From Lachnospiraceae bacterium UBA3645 (GTDB lineage Bacteria > Bacillota > Clostridia > Lachnospirales > Lachnospiraceae): a DNA stretch of 7,487 bases. The notes under the pieces are model-generated. The model did not search any database. It was given only the letters and a program-made list of their open reading frames with translations, and was not told where the DNA came from. The translations under genes were made by a program, and so were the position numbers. Of the stretch, positions 6,178-7,487 are shown one piece after another. The stretch is taken from assembly GCA_002373555.1 (NCBI GenBank), contig DFKM01000204.1, positions 15,636-23,122 on the forward strand, read 5' to 3'. Within the stretch, counting starts at the first letter, position 1. Each line of letters opens with the position of its first letter.

Positions 6178-6455
6178 GAATAAAGACCGTGATGGAGACA
6201 GTACGTATCCGGAAAGCTTACAGCGAGTCCGCAGTTGATGAGAGGCGGGCAGCAGAAGCGGATGGCGGAAGATCACTCCGGAGTTTCTGACCGAATTAAT
6301 AATGCAGTTATTCTTGTAGGCTCAGACGGACCCGCCGTTATCCGGGGCGTATATAGACCGGCCTGTATCAGACAGGCGGCAGTATACAGGAAAACCAGGT
6401 GGTTGCGGATGGTAATACCCTTCGTCCTTGTTTGGACGGAGGGTTTATTGTTTTC
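6178..6455 (+). ncRNA. T-box riboswitch, isoleucine specifier (ileS leader)
   Basis: This cis-acting leader senses uncharged tRNA-Ile and allows ileS transcription when isoleucine charging is low. Stem I is recognisable. GGAG (6194-6197) pairs with CTCC (6276-6279) below the specifier loop. CGTATCCG (6204-6211) pairs with 6259-6267 above it, with one bulged G. The loop carries the AGTA (6200-6203) and GAA (6268-6270) S-turn halves and the specifier ATC (6272-6274) followed by a purine, which reads isoleucine and agrees with the downstream gene. The apical hairpin has CCGC (6229-6232) pairing GCGG (6245-6248). Stem III is GCCTGT/ACAGGC (6361-6366 and 6372-6377). The T-box is AGGTGGTTGCGG (6397-6408); its TGGT (6400-6403) complements the ACCA end of tRNA-Ile. 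GCGGA (6405-6409) can pair with TTCGT (6421-6425) and AGG with CCT to form the antiterminator. The bulge is shorter than the usual UGGNACC. Confidence 0.93.
6417..6455 (+). terminator. T-box intrinsic terminator
   Basis: ACCCTTCGTCC (6417-6427) pairs with GGACGGAGGGT (6434-6444) over 11 bp with a single G-U pair and a 6-nt loop, followed by TTATTGTTTTC. The left arm contains TTCGTCCT, the same bases that the antiterminator uses to pair with the T-box, so the two structures are mutually exclusive as required for tRNA-controlled antitermination. Confidence 0.92.
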
Positions 6456-6463
6456 AAAAGGAA

Positions 6464-6494
6464 TCCGCAGGATAAAAAAGCTGCGGACAGGAGG
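6464..6494 (+). promoter_or_regulatory. Extra hairpin abutting the ileS ribosome binding site
   Basis: TCCGCAG (6464-6470) and CTGCGGA (6481-6487) form a perfect 7-bp hairpin with a 10-nt A-rich loop. It ends one base before the strong ribosome binding site AGGAGG (6489-6494), which is 8 nt from the ileS ATG. The hairpin lies downstream of the T-box terminator and has no U-run, so it is not a second terminator. It might protect the read-through mRNA's 5' end or tune translation; function is inferred only from position. Confidence 0.55.
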
Positions 6495-6502
6495 TTAAGA
6501 CT

Positions 6503-7487
6503 ATGCTTTACAAAAAAGTCCCCACCGACATGAATTTTGTCGAACGAGAAAAAGCAGTAGAGGACTTCTGGAAAGAAAATGACATCTTTAAGAAAAGTAT
6601 GGAGAGCCGCGAGGACGGGCCGGAGTACATGTTCTATGACGGACCGCCTACGGCCAACGGAAAGCCGCATATCGGCCATGTCCTTACCCGCGTGATCAAG
6701 GATATGATCCCGCGTTACCGGACCATGAAGGGATACAATGTTCCCCGTAAGGCCGGCTGGGACACGCACGGACTTCCCGTGGAGCTCGAAGTCGAGAAGG
6801 AACTCGGACTGGACGGCAAGGATCAGATCGAACAGTACGGTCTGGAGCCCTTCATCCAGAAGTGCAAGGAAAGCGTCTGGCGCTACAAAGGCATGTGGGA
6901 GGAGTTCTCCGGAAAAGTCGGTTTCTGGGCCGACATGGACGATCCCTATGTCACCTACCATGATGATTTCATCGAATCCGAATGGTGGGCACTCAAGAAG
7001 ATCTGGGAAAAAGGCCTGCTGTATAAGGGCTTCAAGATCGTTCCTTACTGCCCCCGCTGCGGCACACCGCTCTCTTCCCACGAGGTAGCGCAGGGCTACA
7101 AGACCGTCAAGGAGCGCTCCGCTGTCGTGCGTTTCAAATGCGCTGACGAGGATGCCTACTTCCTCGCATGGACGACCACGCCCTGGACACTGCCTTCCAA
7201 TATCGCGCTCTGCGTAAATCCGGATGATACTTATGTGAAGGTCAAAGCGGCCGACGGCTATACCTATTATCTGGCGCAGGCACTGCTGGATACCGTTCTG
7301 GGAGATCTTGCGAAGGACGGACAGCCCGCGTACGAGATCCTGGAGACCATGAAGGGTACGGATCTGGAGTACAGGGAATACGAGCCGCTTTACCAGGCTG
7401 CTGCTGATGTTGCCGCAAAGCAGCACAAGAAGGCCTTCTTTATCTACTGTGATACCTATGTAACCATGACCGACGGTACCGGCATCG
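6503..7487 (+). CDS. ileS: Isoleucyl-tRNA synthetase, N-terminal part
   Basis: This cytoplasmic class I aminoacyl-tRNA synthetase charges tRNA-Ile and edits misactivated valine. Only the first 328 codons are present; the frame is open to the window's end, and full proteins are roughly 900-1050 residues. The ATP-binding motif is DGPPTANGKPHIGHV (46-60) with HIGH at 56-59. AGWDTHGLPVELEVEK (84-99) is the conserved catalytic segment. CPRC (183-186) belongs to the inserted zinc-knuckle region. The editing domain begins with the threonine-rich WTTTPWTLPSN (223-233), and the GTG of the second editing motif begins at 325. GWDTHGLPVE, rather than GWDCHGLPIE, points to the eukaryote-like type 2 form. 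AGGAGG (6489-6494) with 8-nt spacing fixes the start. Expression is controlled by the upstream promoter and isoleucine T-box. Confidence 0.97.
   Translation, partial: MLYKKVPTDMNFVEREKAVEDFWKENDIFKKSMESREDGPEYMFYDGPPTANGKPHIGHVLTRVIKDMIPRYRTMKGYNVPRKAGWDTHGLPVELEVEKELGLDGKDQIEQYGLEPFIQKCKESVWRYKGMWEEFSGKVGFWADMDDPYVTYHDDFIESEWWALKKIWEKGLLYKGFKIVPYCPRCGTPLSSHEVAQGYKTVKERSAVVRFKCADEDAYFLAWTTTPWTLPSNIALCVNPDDTYVKVKAADGYTYYLAQALLDTVLGDLAKDGQPAYEILETMKGTDLEYREYEPLYQAAADVAAKQHKKAFFIYCDTYVTMTDGTGI

Noticed and set aside
6235..6498. Small 87-codon open frame upstream of ileS
   Set aside because: It lies wholly within the T-box leader, where RNA structure explains the bases. It has no good ribosome binding site and no recognisable protein character.
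6368..7426. 352-codon open frame on the - strand opposite ileS
   Set aside because: It covers the T-box, the terminator and the ileS N-terminus in antisense. The + strand reading is unmistakably isoleucyl-tRNA synthetase.

Overview
The window looks like the chromosome of an anaerobic member of the Firmicutes, most likely class Clostridia. The evidence is a tRNA-responsive T-box leader in front of ileS, near-consensus sigma-A-type promoters, GGAG/AGGAGG ribosome binding sites, moderately GC-rich coding DNA and an oxygen-sensitive type of 2[4Fe-4S] ferredoxin partner. The family cannot be fixed from sequence alone; a gut Lachnospiraceae- or Oscillospiraceae-like host is an inference. No insertion sequence, tRNA, rRNA, CRISPR array or prophage gene is visible.

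Region 1 (1-4973, + strand) is a likely four-gene operon behind a strong extended -10 promoter at 13-41. It encodes a MATE-family exporter, an MFS transporter of the drug-antiporter type, a 644-residue FAD-binding oxidoreductase of the fumarate reductase / APS reductase alpha superfamily, and an 88-residue 2[4Fe-4S] ferredoxin resembling a shortened APS reductase beta subunit. Spacing tightens along the operon (72 nt, 23 nt, then a 4-nt ATGA overlap), so the last two genes are almost certainly translationally coupled subunits of one soluble enzyme. The substrate is unknown. Two exporters coupled to a flavoprotein/ferredoxin pair form the most interesting unit here.

Region 2 (4971-6087) holds a convergent, separately transcribed M42 metallo-aminopeptidase gene on the - strand. 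A palindrome that contains both stop codons separates it from the operon. Its own extended -10 promoter overlaps an upstream in-frame ATG, so the shorter start is the right one. The same 11-base string, built on the palindrome TTTCCGGAAA, sits just downstream of the predicted transcription starts of both this gene and the operon.

Region 3 (6088-7487) is a divergent + strand unit. A consensus promoter drives a T-box riboswitch of about 280 nt with an ATC (isoleucine) specifier and an intrinsic terminator. A perfect 7-bp hairpin and an AGGAGG site follow, then the first 328 codons of ileS, which runs off the window. The IleS sequence looks like the eukaryote-like (type 2) form.
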